64,000 bases of DNA from Diaminobutyricimonas aerilata (GCF_002797715.1 NZ_PGFF01000001.1:744001-808000); one strand, 5' to 3'. Counted from the stretch's first letter, positions 16,234 to 27,666 are shown. Numbers and translations: made by a program. The notes: generated by a model not told the origin, from the letters alone.

Positions 16234-17028
16234 ATGCACCTGCCGCGCAGCTCCGCCGTCGCGACCGAGCTCATCGTGCTCGATCGCACCGGCTCGACGA
16301 ACGACGTGCTGCTCGGCGGGGCGGCGGAGCTGCCGGAGTTCGCCGTCGTGCTCACGACCGACCAGACCGCGGGGCGCGGCCGGATGGGGCGGCAGTGGGT
16401 GGCGCCGCCGGGCCAGACGCTCGCCGCATCCGTTCTGCTGCGCCCGCGACTGCCCGCCGGCGAACCGCTGTCGCTCGAACGCTACGGTTGGCTGCCCCTG
16501 CTCGCCGGGGCCGCGATGACCCGCGCGGTCTCCGCCCTCGTCGGCGACGGCGTCGGGTTGAAGTGGCCGAACGACGTGCAGATCGACGGCCGCAAGGTCA
16601 GCGGACTGCTCGCCGAACTCCTCCCCGCCGGCGACGGCGTCGTCATCGGATCGGGGGTCAACCTCGAGATCCCGGCCGACGCTTTGCCGACCCCGACCTC
16701 CACCTCCCTCACCCTGCACGGGGTGCGTGAACGGGGCGCCGACCTCGTCGACGCCGTGCTGGGCGCCTACCTCGAGTCGCTGCGGCGGCTCTACAGCGAG
16801 CTGCTCGAGGTCGGCGCGGATGCGTCGGCGAGCGGTCTCGCCGGCGAGGTCGAGGAACTCTGCACCACGCTCGGGCGGGAGGTGCGCGTCGAGCTGCCGG
16901 GCGGCGACCGCCTGTTCGGCACCGCGGTCGGCATCGACGGCACCGGACGGCTGCAGGTGAAACGGTCCTCGGATGGGCGACTCGTCGCCGTGGCCGCGGG
17001 CGACGTCACGCATCTGCGGTATGAATGA
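16234..17028 (+). CDS. birA: Biotin--[acetyl-CoA-carboxylase] ligase
   Basis: 264 aa. The catalytic core shows TGSTNDVLL, TTDQTAGRGRMGRQW (biotinyl-AMP loop), LKWPNDVQIDGRKVSGLLAEL and VIGSGVNLEI, then a short SH3-like C-terminal domain. The N-terminal DNA-binding domain of E. coli BirA is missing, so this is a group I ligase that attaches biotin without repressing transcription. Its substrate is the EAMKM lysine of the carboxylase alpha subunit encoded at 3686-5440. ATG 16234 is supported by the -10 six nt upstream. Confidence 0.94.
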   Translation: MHLPRSSAVATELIVLDRTGSTNDVLLGGAAELPEFAVVLTTDQTAGRGRMGRQWVAPPGQTLAASVLLRPRLPAGEPLSLERYGWLPLLAGAAMTRAVSALVGDGVGLKWPNDVQIDGRKVSGLLAELLPAGDGVVIGSGVNLEIPADALPTPTSTSLTLHGVRERGADLVDAVLGAYLESLRRLYSELLEVGADASASGLAGEVEELCTTLGREVRVELPGGDRLFGTAVGIDGTGRLQVKRSSDGRLVAVAAGDVTHLRYE

Positions 17029-17031
17029 GCC

Positions 17032-17550
17032 ATGTCGGGTGAGGTGCGTCAGCCGGAGGCGGTGGTCGCGCGACTCCGCCCCCACGGGCGAGCCCTCTTC
17101 TGGCCGAGCATCGCGCTCCTCCCGGTCGCGGCGGGCACGACGTACGCGTACACCCGGTTCGACGACCCGAACCTGCGTCTCGCGGTGATCGGCGGCGGGC
17201 TCCTGCTCGCCGTGCTCGTCTTCGTGTTCCCGCTGCTGTCGTGGCTCGCCCGCAACTACACGATCACGACGCGCCGGCTCGTGCTGCGCAGCGGCGTCTT
17301 CACACGCGTGCGGCAGGAGCTGCTGCACAGCCGCGGGTACGACGTGAGCGTGCGGCAGAGCGGGTTGCAGCGGATGTTCCGCAGCGGCGACGTGCGCATC
17401 AACGCGGGCGCCGACCACCACATCGTGCTGCACGACGTTCCGAGCGCCGATCTCGTGCAGGCGGCGCTGCACGACCTCATGGAGGCGAACGCCGACTCCG
17501 TCGCCGCCCGCCGCCACGTCTCGACGGGCGAGCAGTACGGCCGACGCTGA
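17032..17550 (+). CDS. Bacterial PH-domain membrane protein
   Basis: 172 aa. Two transmembrane segments (about 22-40 and 50-70: FWPSIALLPVAAGTTYAY and AVIGGGLLLAVLVFVFPLL) are followed by a bPH2-type beta domain: NYTITTRRLVLRSGVFTRVRQELLHSRGYDVSVRQSG and GDVRINAGADHHIVLHDVP. Function of the family is unknown. It starts 3 nt after birA, matching the birA-PH neighbour pair Rv3279c-Rv3278c. ATG start. Confidence 0.85.
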   Translation: MSGEVRQPEAVVARLRPHGRALFWPSIALLPVAAGTTYAYTRFDDPNLRLAVIGGGLLLAVLVFVFPLLSWLARNYTITTRRLVLRSGVFTRVRQELLHSRGYDVSVRQSGLQRMFRSGDVRINAGADHHIVLHDVPSADLVQAALHDLMEANADSVAARRHVSTGEQYGRR

Positions 17551-17553
17551 CTG

Positions 17554-18039
17554 CTACGCGGTCGCCTCGTCGATCTCCGGCACCACATCCGGTCGCGCCG
17601 GGCGGGGCCGTGTCACGCGGGTCGGGCTGAACACCCACCAGCGGTAGAGCGCGAAGCGGAACACGGTGCCGAGCGCGAGCCCGACGACGTTCGACGCGAT
17701 GTTGTCGGCGAGCACGCTCGTGAATCCGAGCACGTAGTGCGAGACCCACAGGCAGGCGAGCCCGATGAGCATGCCGCCGACGCTCACGAGGGCGAATTCG
17801 AGGCCTTCGCGGGTGGCCCGCGGGCTGCGGTGCTCACGGAACGTCCAGTAGCGGTTGCCGAGCCAGTTGCAGCCGATGGCGAGCGTGGTCGAGATCACCT
17901 TCGCGACGACGGGGCCCTCGTGGAGGTTCTCCGGGGCGAGCACCGTGAGGCGCAGGGCGTTGAACACCGCCACGTCGACGACGAGTCCGATCCCCCCGAC
18001 GAGCCCGAAGCGCACGAGCTGCGTGAGGAGCTGGCGCAT
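17554..18039 (-). CDS. GtrA-family membrane protein
   Basis: 161 aa with four predicted transmembrane helices. GtrA hallmarks are FGLVGGIGLVVDVAVFNAL, KVISTTLAIGCNWLGNRYWTF and LGTVFRFALYRWWVF. Family members help move or place polyprenyl-phosphate-linked sugars across the membrane for wall or glycan decoration. It is convergent with the PH-domain gene (3-nt gap) and divergent from purK, as for Rv3277/Rv3276c. A minus-strand TAGACT hexamer (about 18078-18083) may be its -10. Confidence 0.88.
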   Translation of the reverse strand: MRQLLTQLVRFGLVGGIGLVVDVAVFNALRLTVLAPENLHEGPVVAKVISTTLAIGCNWLGNRYWTFREHRSPRATREGLEFALVSVGGMLIGLACLWVSHYVLGFTSVLADNIASNVVGLALGTVFRFALYRWWVFSPTRVTRPRPARPDVVPEIDEATA

Positions 18040-18123
18040 GGAGTCCCGTCGGCTGGGGGAGGATGGTGGTGAGCGGTCAGCAAGTCTAACCGCGCCCTGA
18101 ACGTACGAACCTCGGAGGAAACG

Positions 18124-19230
18124 GTGGCCCGGACAGTCGGTGTGGTCGGCGGCGGACAGCTCGCCCGGATGATGCTCCCGCCCGCGGTCGCGCTCGGCGT
18201 CGAGCTGCGCGTGCTCGCCGAGACCGAGGGTTCATCGGCCGGCATCGCCCCGCACGTCGTTGGCGACTACACGGACGTGGAGACGGTGCTCGCGTTCGCC
18301 CGCGAGGTCGACGTCGTGACCTTCGACCACGAGCACGTGCCCCAGCCGGTGCTCGAGCGCCTCGTCGCCGAGGGTGTCGCCGTGCACCCGGGCCCGCACG
18401 CCCTGCAGTTCGCGCAGGACAAGCTGCGGATGCGCGAGCGACTCGGAGAGCTCGGCGTGCCGATGCCCGACTGGGCGCGCGTGGAGGACCAAGAGCAGCT
18501 GCAGGCGTTCCTCGACGACCACGGCGGACGCGGCGTCGTGAAGACGCCCCGCGGCGGCTACGACGGCAAGGGCGTCCGCGTCGTCTCGAGCGCGAGCGAG
18601 GCGGCCGACTGGTTCGACCGCGGCGCGCTCCTCGTCGAGGAGCTCGTCTCCTTCCAGCGCGAGCTCGCACAGCTCGTCGCCCGACGGCCCTCCGGCGAGA
18701 TCGCGGCATGGCCCGTCGTCGAGACGGTGCAGCTGAACGGCGTCTGCGCCGAGGTGTTCGCGCCCGCGAGCCCGTCGCTCGCCGCATCCGCCGCCGACGA
18801 GGTCGCCCGCACCATCGCCGACGGGCTCGACGTCACCGGCGTGCTCGCCGTGGAGCTCTTCGAGGCCGAGGACGGGCGTCTGCTCGTCAACGAACTCGCG
18901 ATGCGACCGCACAACAGCGGTCACTGGAGCATCGAGGGTTCCGAGACGAGCCAGTTCGAGCAGCACCTGCGGGCGGTGCTCGATCTGCCGCTCGGATCCA
19001 CGATGGCGCGCTCGCCGCACACCGTCATGATCAACGTGCTCGGCGGTCCCGCCGACGGCGATCTCGACGGCCGCTATCCGGCCGCGCTCGCCGCATCCCG
19101 CGACGCCAAACTCCACCTGTACGGCAAGTCGCCGCGCCCCGGGCGGAAGATCGGGCACGTCACCGCGTGGGGCGACGACCTCGACGACGTCGTGTACCGC
19201 GCGCGCGCCGTGTCGGCGCATTTCGAGTGA
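18124..19230 (+). CDS. purK: 5-(carboxyamino)imidazole ribonucleotide synthase
   Basis: 368 aa ATP-grasp enzyme of purine synthesis that carboxylates AIR to N5-CAIR with ATP and bicarbonate. Motifs: [43 protein letters not shown] (ATP loop), [29 protein letters not shown] and [12 protein letters not shown] start with a strong GGAGGAAACG ribosome-binding site. purE overlaps its end by 4 nt if GTG 19227 is the purE start. Confidence 0.96.
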   Translation: MARTVGVVGGGQLARMMLPPAVALGVELRVLAETEGSSAGIAPHVVGDYTDVETVLAFAREVDVVTFDHEHVPQPVLERLVAEGVAVHPGPHALQFAQDKLRMRERLGELGVPMPDWARVEDQEQLQAFLDDHGGRGVVKTPRGGYDGKGVRVVSSASEAADWFDRGALLVEELVSFQRELAQLVARRPSGEIAAWPVVETVQLNGVCAEVFAPASPSLAASAADEVARTIADGLDVTGVLAVELFEAEDGRLLVNELAMRPHNSGHWSIEGSETSQFEQHLRAVLDLPLGSTMARSPHTVMINVLGGPADGDLDGRYPAALAASRDAKLHLYGKSPRPGRKIGHVTAWGDDLDDVVYRARAVSAHFE

Positions 19231-19745
19231 CGACGCCTACCATGATCGACGTGCTGCAACCGCTCGTCTCCGTCGTCATGGGTTCCGATTCCGATTGGAA
19301 GGTCATGACCGACGCCGCGTCGGCGCTCGCCGAACTCGACGTGCCGTACGAGGTGGAGGTCGTCTCCGCCCACCGCACGCCGACGCGGATGATCGAGTTC
19401 GGCACGCAGGCGCGCGAGCGCGGCATCCGTGTGATCATCGCCGGAGCCGGGGGTGCCGCGCACCTCCCCGGCATGCTCGCCTCCGTCACCACGCTGCCCG
19501 TCATCGGTGTACCCGTGCCGCTCGCCAAGCTCGACGGACTCGACTCGCTGCTCTCGATCGTGCAGATGCCGGCCGGCATCCCGGTCGCGACCGTCTCCAT
19601 CGGCGGCGCGCGCAACGCCGGTCTGCTGGCCGCCCGCATCCTCTCCACCTCCGACGACGCGCTCGCCGCGCGTCTCGCCGACCACGCCGCCCGGCTCGAG
19701 CAGCTCGTGGCCGACAAGAACGCGGCGCTCAAAGCGAGCCTGTGA
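19227..19745 (+). CDS. purE: N5-carboxyaminoimidazole ribonucleotide mutase
   Basis: 172 aa class I PurE, the partner of purK, converting N5-CAIR to CAIR. Motifs: [12 protein letters not shown] (phosphate site), EVVSAHRTP with the catalytic His, [25 protein letters not shown] and [24 protein letters not shown] 19227 gives a GTGA overlap with purK; ATG 19242 is a possible alternative, only five residues shorter. The next gene again overlaps by GTGA. Confidence 0.95.
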   Translation: MTTPTMIDVLQPLVSVVMGSDSDWKVMTDAASALAELDVPYEVEVVSAHRTPTRMIEFGTQARERGIRVIIAGAGGAAHLPGMLASVTTLPVIGVPVPLAKLDGLDSLLSIVQMPAGIPVATVSIGGARNAGLLAARILSTSDDALAARLADHAARLEQLVADKNAALKASL

Positions 19746-21088
19746 ACCGCGCCGCACAACCCGTCCGGTACCCGAACGCCGGGGACCGGGCGGTCATGAC
19801 CCGGCGCGCGTGGTGGCTCGTGCTGCTCAACCTGTTCATCCCCGGATCCGCGCAAGTGCTCGCCGGCAATCGCCGGCTCGGCCGGTTCGGACTCGGCGCG
19901 ACCCTCACGCTGTGGACGCTCGTCGTGGTCGCCGCGGCGCTGTTCTTCTTCTGGCGCACCGCCATCCTCTGGCTCGGCACCAACGTGTGGGTGCTGTCGA
20001 TCGTGCAGGTCGGACTCGTCTTCTACGCCGTGCTCTGGGTCATCCTGACGATCGACGCGATCCGCCTCGCCCGACTCGTGCGCGCGGCACCGTCGGCCCG
20101 GCCGGCGGTCGCCGGTCTCGCGATCGTCGGTCTCGTCGCCGTGGCCGGGGTGGCCGGCTACGGTGCGCTCATCACCGGGTCGGCGCGGGATGCGATCAGC
20201 GGCATCTTCGGCGACGGTCAGCTCGCCGAACCGGTCGACGGGCGTTACAACATCCTGCTGCTCGGCGGAGACGCTGGCCCCGACCGGCTCGGCCTGCGCC
20301 CCGACAGCATCACGGTCGTGAGCGTCGACGCCGAGACCGGTGCCACGACGATGATCGGCATCCCACGCAACCTGCAGGACGCGCCGTTCGCCGAGGGCTC
20401 GCCCCTCTGGAACGAGTTCCCCGACGGCTACGACTGCGGCGACGACTGCCTCGTCAGCTACCTCTACACGCACGGCGAAGAGCATCCCGAGCTGTATCCG
20501 GACGAGGTCGCGGCGGGCAAGGACCCCGGCGTCGAGGCGATGATGGACGCGGCCGAGGGTGTCACGGGCCTCGTCATCCAGTACTACGTGCTCATCGACA
20601 TGCAGGGCTTCGCGAGCATGGTGGATGCCCTCGGCGGCGTGGACATCGACGTGAAGGAGCGGCTCGCCCTCGGGGCGAACGCGTTCCCTGACGGGACCCC
20701 CGCCGACCCGATCGGCTACATCGAGGCGGGACAGCAGCACATGGACGGGGCGACCGCGCTCTGGTACGCCCGCTCGAGGTACCAGACCACCGACTACGAC
20801 CGGATGCGGCGGCAGCGCGAGGTGCAGGAGGCGATCGCGCAGCAGTTCGAGCCGGCGAACGTGATCACCAAGTTCCAGGGCGTCGCGGCGGCCGGGCAGC
20901 AGGTCGTGCACACCGACATCCCGAGCGGCATGCTCGCCCGGTTCGGCGACCTCGCGCTCAAGACCCGCGAGCACCCGATCACCGACGTCGAGCTCGTGCC
21001 GCCGCTCGTCGAGGTGGATGACCCGCACTACGACGCGATCCATCAGGCGGTCGCGGATGCGACCGCCCCGGTTGAGGCGAAGCAGTAG
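19742..21088 (+). CDS. LytR-CpsA-Psr (LCP) family phosphotransferase
   Basis: 448 aa. Four N-terminal transmembrane segments (about 20-155) precede a large extracytoplasmic LCP domain: [39 protein letters not shown] (catalytic Arg region), [45 protein letters not shown] enzymes move polyprenyl-linked glycans onto peptidoglycan (arabinogalactan in mycobacteria, where Rv3267 occupies the same relative place). It is the likely wall-attachment enzyme for glycans made in this window. An inserted Cys pair (YDCGDDC) may form a disulfide. GTG start overlaps the purE stop. Confidence 0.92.
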   Translation: MNRAAQPVRYPNAGDRAVMTRRAWWLVLLNLFIPGSAQVLAGNRRLGRFGLGATLTLWTLVVVAAALFFFWRTAILWLGTNVWVLSIVQVGLVFYAVLWVILTIDAIRLARLVRAAPSARPAVAGLAIVGLVAVAGVAGYGALITGSARDAISGIFGDGQLAEPVDGRYNILLLGGDAGPDRLGLRPDSITVVSVDAETGATTMIGIPRNLQDAPFAEGSPLWNEFPDGYDCGDDCLVSYLYTHGEEHPELYPDEVAAGKDPGVEAMMDAAEGVTGLVIQYYVLIDMQGFASMVDALGGVDIDVKERLALGANAFPDGTPADPIGYIEAGQQHMDGATALWYARSRYQTTDYDRMRRQREVQEAIAQQFEPANVITKFQGVAAAGQQVVHTDIPSGMLARFGDLALKTREHPITDVELVPPLVEVDDPHYDAIHQAVADATAPVEAKQ

Positions 21089-21098
21089 AAGTACCCGC

Positions 21099-21222
21099 TC
21101 CCTGAGCCCGTCGAGGGGAACCTGCCGTGCAACCCGCTTCGACGGGCTCAGCGAGCGTGTGCCGTTCCCTGAGCCTGTCGAAGGGAACCGCCGTACGATC
21201 GCTTCGACGGGTCGGCGAGCGG
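21099..21222. repeat. Cluster of four copies of dispersed 23-bp repeat, alternating orientation
   Basis: Copies at about 21099-21120, 21136-21157 (inverted), 21165-21189 and 21201-21222 (inverted, degenerate). The core is TTCCCTGAGCCTGTCGAAGG followed by GAA. Arms TTCCCT/AGGGAA make each copy a hairpin and neighbouring copies pair with one another. It fills the gap between convergent LCP and glycosyltransferase genes, so it may act as a bidirectional terminator. Confidence 0.75.
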
Positions 21223-21229
21223 GATCCGG

Positions 21230-22096
21230 TCAGGCGCCGCGGCGCACCCGACGGCGGGTGATGCGCGCGCGCACCGACAGCCCGATGTTGAGGCCGAACC
21301 GGATGGGCCACATGAGGGCGCCGGAGTACTTCTTCGACAGGAACCGACGGGCGCTGTCGTGGTGGGCCTGCAGCATCAGCTCGGACACGCTCGCGGTCGA
21401 GTGTCCGCCGATGTGCGTGACCTCCGCGGACGGCTCGTAGATGTTGCGGGCGCCCGCCTCGCCGAACCGGTAGCCGAGGTCGACGTCTTCGAAGTACATG
21501 AAGTACCCCTGGTCGAAGCCGCCGAGGCGCTCGAACACCTCGCGCCGCACGAGCACGCACGCGCCGGACAGCCAGCCGGCGTCGCGGCGGTGCGGCTCCG
21601 CCTCGTTCTCGAGGCGGTACGCGCGCGTCCACGGATTCGTGAGCCACAGGTTCGCGAACAGCGCGTGGCCGACGCCGGTGCGCAGCGACGGCACCCGCCG
21701 GGCGGACGGGTACACGGTGCCGTCGACGTTGCGGATGAGCGGACCCACCGCACCCGCGTCGGGCGTCGCATCCGCCGTCTCGACGAGGCGCTCGATCGAG
21801 CCGGGCGCGAAGCTGATGTCGGAGTTGGCGATGACGACGTACTCGATCGCCGCCGGCAGCTGCGCGACCGCCGCGTTGATCGCCCCGCCGTAGCCGCGGT
21901 TGTCGGGCAGTCGCAGGTAGGTCGCGCCGCGCTCCTGCGTCATCGCGCGCGCCTCGTCGGAGGCGGCGTTGTCGGCGACGACGACCGCGAGCGGATGCGT
22001 CGAGGCGGCGGGCAGGGACGCGAAGAACTCGGGGAGCACCGCCTCGGACCGGTAGTTGACGGTCACGACCGCGGTGCGGGCCTCAGATGTCGGCAT
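21230..22096 (-). CDS. WbbL-like rhamnosyltransferase, GT2
   Basis: 288 aa. GT2 motifs: AVVTVNYRSEAVLPEF, VVADNAASDEA, YLRLPDNRGYGGAINAAV, IANSDI (DxD equivalent), WLSGACVLVRREVFERLGGFDQGYFMYFEDVDLGYR. The FMYFEDVDL block is typical of WbbL, which adds L-rhamnose from dTDP-rhamnose to the polyprenyl-PP-GlcNAc linker. The rml genes three loci away support this. Its start overlaps the stop of the GT4 gene by 14 nt, so the two are coupled. The C-terminus is basic. Confidence 0.86.
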   Translation of the reverse strand: MPTSEARTAVVTVNYRSEAVLPEFFASLPAASTHPLAVVVADNAASDEARAMTQERGATYLRLPDNRGYGGAINAAVAQLPAAIEYVVIANSDISFAPGSIERLVETADATPDAGAVGPLIRNVDGTVYPSARRVPSLRTGVGHALFANLWLTNPWTRAYRLENEAEPHRRDAGWLSGACVLVRREVFERLGGFDQGYFMYFEDVDLGYRFGEAGARNIYEPSAEVTHIGGHSTASVSELMLQAHHDSARRFLSKKYSGALMWPIRFGLNIGLSVRARITRRRVRRGA

Positions 22097-23210
22097 GCAG
22101 TTGCCACACCTTCTCGGCGGAGTCCCGCCAGCTGAACGCCTTCGCCCGGTCGCGTCCCTCGATGCGCAAGCGCTCCGCCAGCTCGCGGTCGCCCAGCACC
22201 GCGGCGATCGCGTCGGAGAGCTGATCGGAGTAGTCCTCGCTCAGCGGCACGACGCGGGCGGCGCCGGCGCTCACCTCGAGCAGCGCGGGGTCGTCGGCGT
22301 GCACGACCGGTGTGCCGAGGCTGAACGCCTCGACGACGGCGAGACCGAACCCCTCGGCGCGGCTCGGGTGCACGTACACGGCGGCGCGTTCCAGCACGAC
22401 GGCGAGATCGGGGTCGGCGAGGTGGCCGAGGGGGCGCACCCGGTCGGCGGGCACACCGGCGGACTCGAGCGCCTGCTGCAGCCGTGCGCCGTCTTCGATG
22501 CCGGTGAGCAGCACGGGCAGCCCGCCGAGCTCGCGGTGGGCGACCGCGGCGAGCAGCGCGTCGAGGCCCTTGCGCTGCTCGAACGAGCCGTGGGCGAGCA
22601 GGTACTCCTTCGGCAGCCGCAGCTCGGTCGCCCGTGCCTCGGCGTCGATGGGGGTCTTGAGCGCGGAGCTCACGGCGCCGGCGATGACGCGCACCCGATC
22701 GCCGAGGTCGAGCACCTCACGCAGCTGGTCGGCGACCGAATGGGTCGGCGCGACCACCGCATCCGCGTACCGCTGCGCCCGCTTGCCCATCGCCCGCTGC
22801 CAGGAGACGGTGCGCGGCGGCAGGAGTGCCGGGTCGGTCCAGGCGACCGCGTCGTGCATCGTGACGACGATCTGCGTGCCGCGGTCCTCGACCCGGTCGT
22901 GCTTCGAGAGCGGGGCGAGCAGGCTCGGCGCGTGCACCATGCCGGCACCGGGCAGGCGGGTGAAGCCGTGCTGCCACGCGGCGGTGAGCTCACGCCGGGC
23001 GAGTGCGCTCTTGTGCAACCGGGCGAGGCCGGGGAGCTTCTCCGCGATGTCGGCGTAGTCGCTCTCGGGGGAGGCGGATACGAAACCCTCGACCGTACAG
23101 CCGGGGGGAGCGGTGCGGATGAGCTCGCGCGTCAGCTCCTCGGTGTACCGGGCGACGCCGCTGCGTACCGGTGCGACCATCTCGTCGATGATCACCCGCA
23201 GCGTCGTCAT
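22083..23210 (-). CDS. Glycosyltransferase family 4
   Basis: 375 aa GT-B enzyme. The N-terminus RVIIDEMVAPVRSGVARYTEELTREL is the acceptor-domain start. The C-terminal donor domain has YLLAHGSFEQRKGLDALLAA, VRPLGHLADPDLAVVLERAAVYVHPSRAEGFGLAVVEAFSLGTPVVHAD, including the EGFGLxxxE motif for nucleotide-sugar binding. Mannosyl- or rhamnosyl-type transfer is typical of the family. Its start overlaps the rmlD stop by 4 nt, so rmlB-rmlD-GT4-WbbL form one leftward operon. Confidence 0.9.
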   Translation of the reverse strand: MTTLRVIIDEMVAPVRSGVARYTEELTRELIRTAPPGCTVEGFVSASPESDYADIAEKLPGLARLHKSALARRELTAAWQHGFTRLPGAGMVHAPSLLAPLSKHDRVEDRGTQIVVTMHDAVAWTDPALLPPRTVSWQRAMGKRAQRYADAVVAPTHSVADQLREVLDLGDRVRVIAGAVSSALKTPIDAEARATELRLPKEYLLAHGSFEQRKGLDALLAAVAHRELGGLPVLLTGIEDGARLQQALESAGVPADRVRPLGHLADPDLAVVLERAAVYVHPSRAEGFGLAVVEAFSLGTPVVHADDPALLEVSAGAARVVPLSEDYSDQLSDAIAAVLGDRELAERLRIEGRDRAKAFSWRDSAEKVWQLHADI

Positions 23211-24057
23211 CTCGCTCCCAGGGCTCCAGTTCCGAACGCGTCGGCCAGCGCATCCTGCCAGGGACGCATCGGCGAGAGCCCGACGCGCGACCAGGCGTCG
23301 TGACCGAGCACCGAGAACGCGGGCCGGGGAGCCGGTCGCACGAACGCCGTGCTGTCGGTCGGCCTGACCCTATCAGGGTCGAGACCGGCGAGCCTGAAGA
23401 CCTCGCGGGCGAAGTCGAACCAGCTCGCGCGACCCGAGTTGGTGCCGTGGTAGACGCCGGCGGGCGCGTCGGAGTCGACGAGGGCGACGAGCTGTTTCGC
23501 GAGGTCGAGCGTCCACGTCGGCTGTCCCACCTGGTCGGTCACGACGGAGACGGTGTCGCGGTCGGCGGCGAGGCGCAGCATCGTCGCGGCGAAGTTGGGT
23601 CCGTGCTGTCCGTACAACCACGCGGTGCGCACGATGTACCCGCCCGTGGGGTGGGCGGCGAGCACCGCTCGCTCGCCCTCCGCCTTCGTGCGGCCGTACG
23701 CGCTCACGGGGTTGAGCGGTTCGTCCTCCGCGTACGGTTCGTTCGCGCCGCCGTCGAACACGTAGTCGGTCGAGACCTGCACGAGCCTCGCGCCCGCCGC
23801 CGCGGCAGCACTCGCGAGGTTCGCCGCGCCCGTGGCGTTGACCGCGTAGGCGGCCTCCTCGTTCGACTCGGCGTCGTCCACCTTGGTGTACGCGGCGGCG
23901 TTGAACACGACGTCGGCCTCGCGCACCGCCTCGGCCGTCGCCGAGGCGTCGGTCACATCGAGCTCGGACCGTGTCAGCGCGACCACCTCGCGGCCCGCGA
24001 GCACCTGCTGCAGGTCGGTGCCGAGCATCCCGCCCGCGCCGACGACGAGGTAGCGCA

Positions 24058-24058
<1 letters not shown>
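23207..24058 (-). CDS. rmlD: dTDP-4-dehydrorhamnose reductase
   Basis: 283 aa extended SDR. Motifs: RYLVVGAGGMLGTDLQQVL (NADPH site), VVFNAAAYTKVDDAESNEEAAYAVN, STDYVFDGGANEPYAEDEPLNPVSAYGRTKAEGE (catalytic Tyr-Lys in YGRTK). It performs the last step to dTDP-L-rhamnose. ATG 24058 is chosen because the Rossmann motif begins two residues later; the frame is open further upstream only as a shadow of rmlB. Start and rmlB stop share one base. Confidence 0.95.
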
Positions 24059-25095
<1,037 letters not shown>

Positions 25096-25112
25096 CCGAG
25101 AGGGCCCATTGG

Positions 25113-25118
25113 TAGACT
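25113..25118 (+). promoter_or_regulatory. -10 hexamer TAGACT of rmlC, leaderless
   Basis: TAGACT ends 6 nt before the GTG start of rmlC; no ribosome-binding site is visible. Confidence 0.5.
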
Positions 25119-25124
25119 TCCGCG

Positions 25125-25733
25125 GTGCAGATCCGAGAACTCTCCATCCCGGATGCCTACGAGATCACGCCCAAGCAGTTCGGTGACGACCGCGGTGTGT
25201 TCCTCGAGTGGTATCGCTTCGACCGGCTCGAAGAGGCCATCGGGCACTCGCTCGACCTGAAGCAGGCGAACACCTCGGTGTCCAAGCGCGGCGTCGTGCG
25301 GGGCATCCACTACGCCGACATCCCGCCGAGCCAGGCGAAGTACGTGACGGTTACCCACGGCGCGGTGGTGGACTACGTCATCGACATCCGTGTCGGCTCG
25401 CCGACCTTCGGGCAGTGGGACTCGGTGCTGCTCGACACCACCGACCGTCGTGCCATCTATCTCTCGGAGGGACTCGGCCACGCATTCGTCGCCCTCACCG
25501 ACGACGCCACCGTGAGCTATCTCGTGACCGACACCTACAACGCGTCGCGTGAGCACGGCATCAACCCGCTCGACGAGCAGGTCGGCCTCGTCTTTCCGCC
25601 GGAGGCAGGAGAGCCGTTGCTGTCGCCGAAGGACACGGACGCGCCGTCGCTTGCCGAGGCTGAGACGTCGGGCATCCTGCCCAGCTGGGACGAGGCGCGC
25701 GCGTTCTACGCGTCGCTGGGGGAGAAGCGATGA
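25125..25733 (+). CDS. rmlC: dTDP-4-dehydrorhamnose 3,5-epimerase
   Basis: 202 aa cupin. Motifs: [68 protein letters not shown] (catalytic His in RGIHY) and [25 protein letters not shown]. Epimerises C3 and C5 of the RmlB product. Leaderless GTG start. rmlA follows with an ATGA overlap. Confidence 0.95.
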   Translation: MQIRELSIPDAYEITPKQFGDDRGVFLEWYRFDRLEEAIGHSLDLKQANTSVSKRGVVRGIHYADIPPSQAKYVTVTHGAVVDYVIDIRVGSPTFGQWDSVLLDTTDRRAIYLSEGLGHAFVALTDDATVSYLVTDTYNASREHGINPLDEQVGLVFPPEAGEPLLSPKDTDAPSLAEAETSGILPSWDEARAFYASLGEKR

Positions 25734-26593
25734 AGGGCATCATCCTCGCCGGCGGATCCGGCACCCGGTTGTGGCCCATCACCAAGGGCATCTCGAAGCA
25801 GCTCATGCCGATCTACGACAAGCCGATGATCTACTACCCGCTGTCGACGCTCATGATGGCGGACATCCGCGACATCCTGATCATCACGACACCGGAGTAC
25901 AACGACCAGTTCCGCGCGCTGCTCGGTGACGGGTCGGAGCTCGGCATCAACCTCGAGTACGCCGTGCAGCCGTCTCCCGACGGACTCGCGCAGGCGTTCA
26001 TCATCGGCGAGGAGTTCATCGGCGACGACTCCGTCGCGCTCGTGCTCGGCGACAACATCTTCCACGGCGCCGGCCTCGGCTCGTCCCTGCGGTCGAACAA
26101 CACGCTCGACGGCGGCCTCATCTTCGCGTACCACGTGTCGAATCCGACGGCCTACGGCGTCGTCGAGTTCGACGAGTCGATGAAGGCTGTCTCCATCGAG
26201 GAGAAGCCGACGAAGCCGAAGAGCAACTACGCGGTGCCCGGCCTCTACTTCTACGACAACGACGTGGTGCAGATCGCGAAGACGATCGAGCCGAGCGCGC
26301 GCGGGGAGCTCGAGATCTCGACCGTCAACGAGCGCTACCTCGAGGCCGGCCGCCTCCAGGTGCAGGTGCTCGACCGCGGTACGGCCTGGCTCGACACCGG
26401 TACCTTCGAATCGATGATGCAGGCCTCCGAGTACGTGCGCGTGATCGAGGACCGCCAGGGTTTCAAGATCGGCTGCATCGAGGAGATCGCCTGGCGCGCG
26501 GGCTGGATCGACGACGCGCAGCTCGCCCTGCTTGCCGCCCCACTGCAGAAGAGCGGGTACGGCCGGTATTTGCAGGGGCTCCTGGCTTCGTGA
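25730..26593 (+). CDS. rmlA: Glucose-1-phosphate thymidylyltransferase
   Basis: 287 aa. [38 protein letters not shown] is the classic RmlA nucleotide-binding start; also [51 protein letters not shown] and [20 protein letters not shown]. Makes dTDP-glucose, the first step of the rhamnose pathway. Coupled to rmlC by ATGA. With rmlB and rmlD across the divergent promoter, the pathway is complete in this window. Confidence 0.96.
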   Translation: MKGIILAGGSGTRLWPITKGISKQLMPIYDKPMIYYPLSTLMMADIRDILIITTPEYNDQFRALLGDGSELGINLEYAVQPSPDGLAQAFIIGEEFIGDDSVALVLGDNIFHGAGLGSSLRSNNTLDGGLIFAYHVSNPTAYGVVEFDESMKAVSIEEKPTKPKSNYAVPGLYFYDNDVVQIAKTIEPSARGELEISTVNERYLEAGRLQVQVLDRGTAWLDTGTFESMMQASEYVRVIEDRQGFKIGCIEEIAWRAGWIDDAQLALLAAPLQKSGYGRYLQGLLAS

Positions 26594-26662
26594 ACTCGTC
26601 GCACATACGCTGAGGTCGTCGTCGGCGCGGTCGTCCACACGCGCTCGTCGGGAAAGGTGCAC

Positions 26663-27568
26663 GTGTCACAACCCATCACGCTCGCAACTCCCGGCGTCTC
26701 GAGTGCCTCATTTTGGTATCCCACCTACTTCCCCGTGTCCGCGTGGATCGAACACGCGCCTTTCGCTTCCTGGCTGATCGACGCGGCTCGCCCCCGATCA
26801 GTGGTCGAATTGGGTACCCACAACGGGTTCTCGCTCTTCGCGTTCGCTGAGGCTGCCAGGCGGCTGGGTCTGCAGACGCAGCTCACCGGGCTGGACAGCT
26901 GGGAAGGTGACGACCAGGCCGGGTACTTCGACCCGACGGTCTACGAGACCGTCAAGCGTGAGGCCGCTGATCGATTCCCGGAATCCGTGCGACTCATCCG
27001 GGGGTATTTCGTCGATTCCGTCGACAAGATCCGCGACGGATCGGTGGATCTGCTCCACATCGACGGACGACACGGGTACAACGACGTGCGAGCCGATTTC
27101 GAGCAATATCGACCCAAATTGAGTGAACGTGGAGTCGTGCTTTTCCACGACATCGCGGAGCACGGGAAGGGGTTCGGCGTACATCGCTTCTGGGACGAGG
27201 TCGCCGGGCAGCATCCCTCTTTCTCGTTCGAGCATGGCCACGGTCTCGGGGTGCTCGCTGTCGGGAAGCGGGCGCCCGACAGCGTGCTCCGGTTCATCGA
27301 GATCGCCGGCGCCCAGGGCGGTGCCGTACGCGACGCCTATGCACGGCTGGGCGCGCGGATCGTCGAGTACTACCGCGGGGCAGTCGAGGCGCCCGCCACC
27401 CTCGTGCACTTCCGCAACCTTCGTGCGCAGGCCGAGATCGACGCGCGCGCGGCGATGGAGGAGACATCACGTCTCCGCCAGGAACTCGCGCGTTTGCAAG
27501 CGAGCGCCAGCTGGCGTGTTACCGGGCCTCTGAGGTGGGCACGGGGTCTTCCACGCCGGATCAGGTAA
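26663..27568 (+). CDS. Class I SAM-dependent methyltransferase of glycan island
   Basis: 301 aa. Motif I is SVVELGTHNGFSLFAF, followed by LTGLDSWEGDDQAGYF, DLLHIDGRHGYNDVRADFEQY and GVVLFHDIAEHGKGFGVHRFWDEV, the Methyltransf_24-like pattern. A C-terminal helical segment (about 245-285) ends in SASWRVTGPLRWARGLPRRIR; a SxSWRxTxPLR tail is common on glycan-cluster transferases and also appears on the 98-aa protein at 31847. Probably O-methylates a surface sugar. GTG 26663 is preferred over GTG 26657 because GGAAAGG sits 5 nt upstream. First gene of the lower-G+C island. Confidence 0.8.
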   Translation: MSQPITLATPGVSSASFWYPTYFPVSAWIEHAPFASWLIDAARPRSVVELGTHNGFSLFAFAEAARRLGLQTQLTGLDSWEGDDQAGYFDPTVYETVKREAADRFPESVRLIRGYFVDSVDKIRDGSVDLLHIDGRHGYNDVRADFEQYRPKLSERGVVLFHDIAEHGKGFGVHRFWDEVAGQHPSFSFEHGHGLGVLAVGKRAPDSVLRFIEIAGAQGGAVRDAYARLGARIVEYYRGAVEAPATLVHFRNLRAQAEIDARAAMEETSRLRQELARLQASASWRVTGPLRWARGLPRRIR

Positions 27569-27666
27569 TCGGTCGATCGCCGGACCGTCGACCGGGCGGG
27601 CACTCCGGTGTCCTGAAGTATGCTGGTGCGCGGCTTGCCGCCGTGCTGAATCGATGTGAGGAAGAC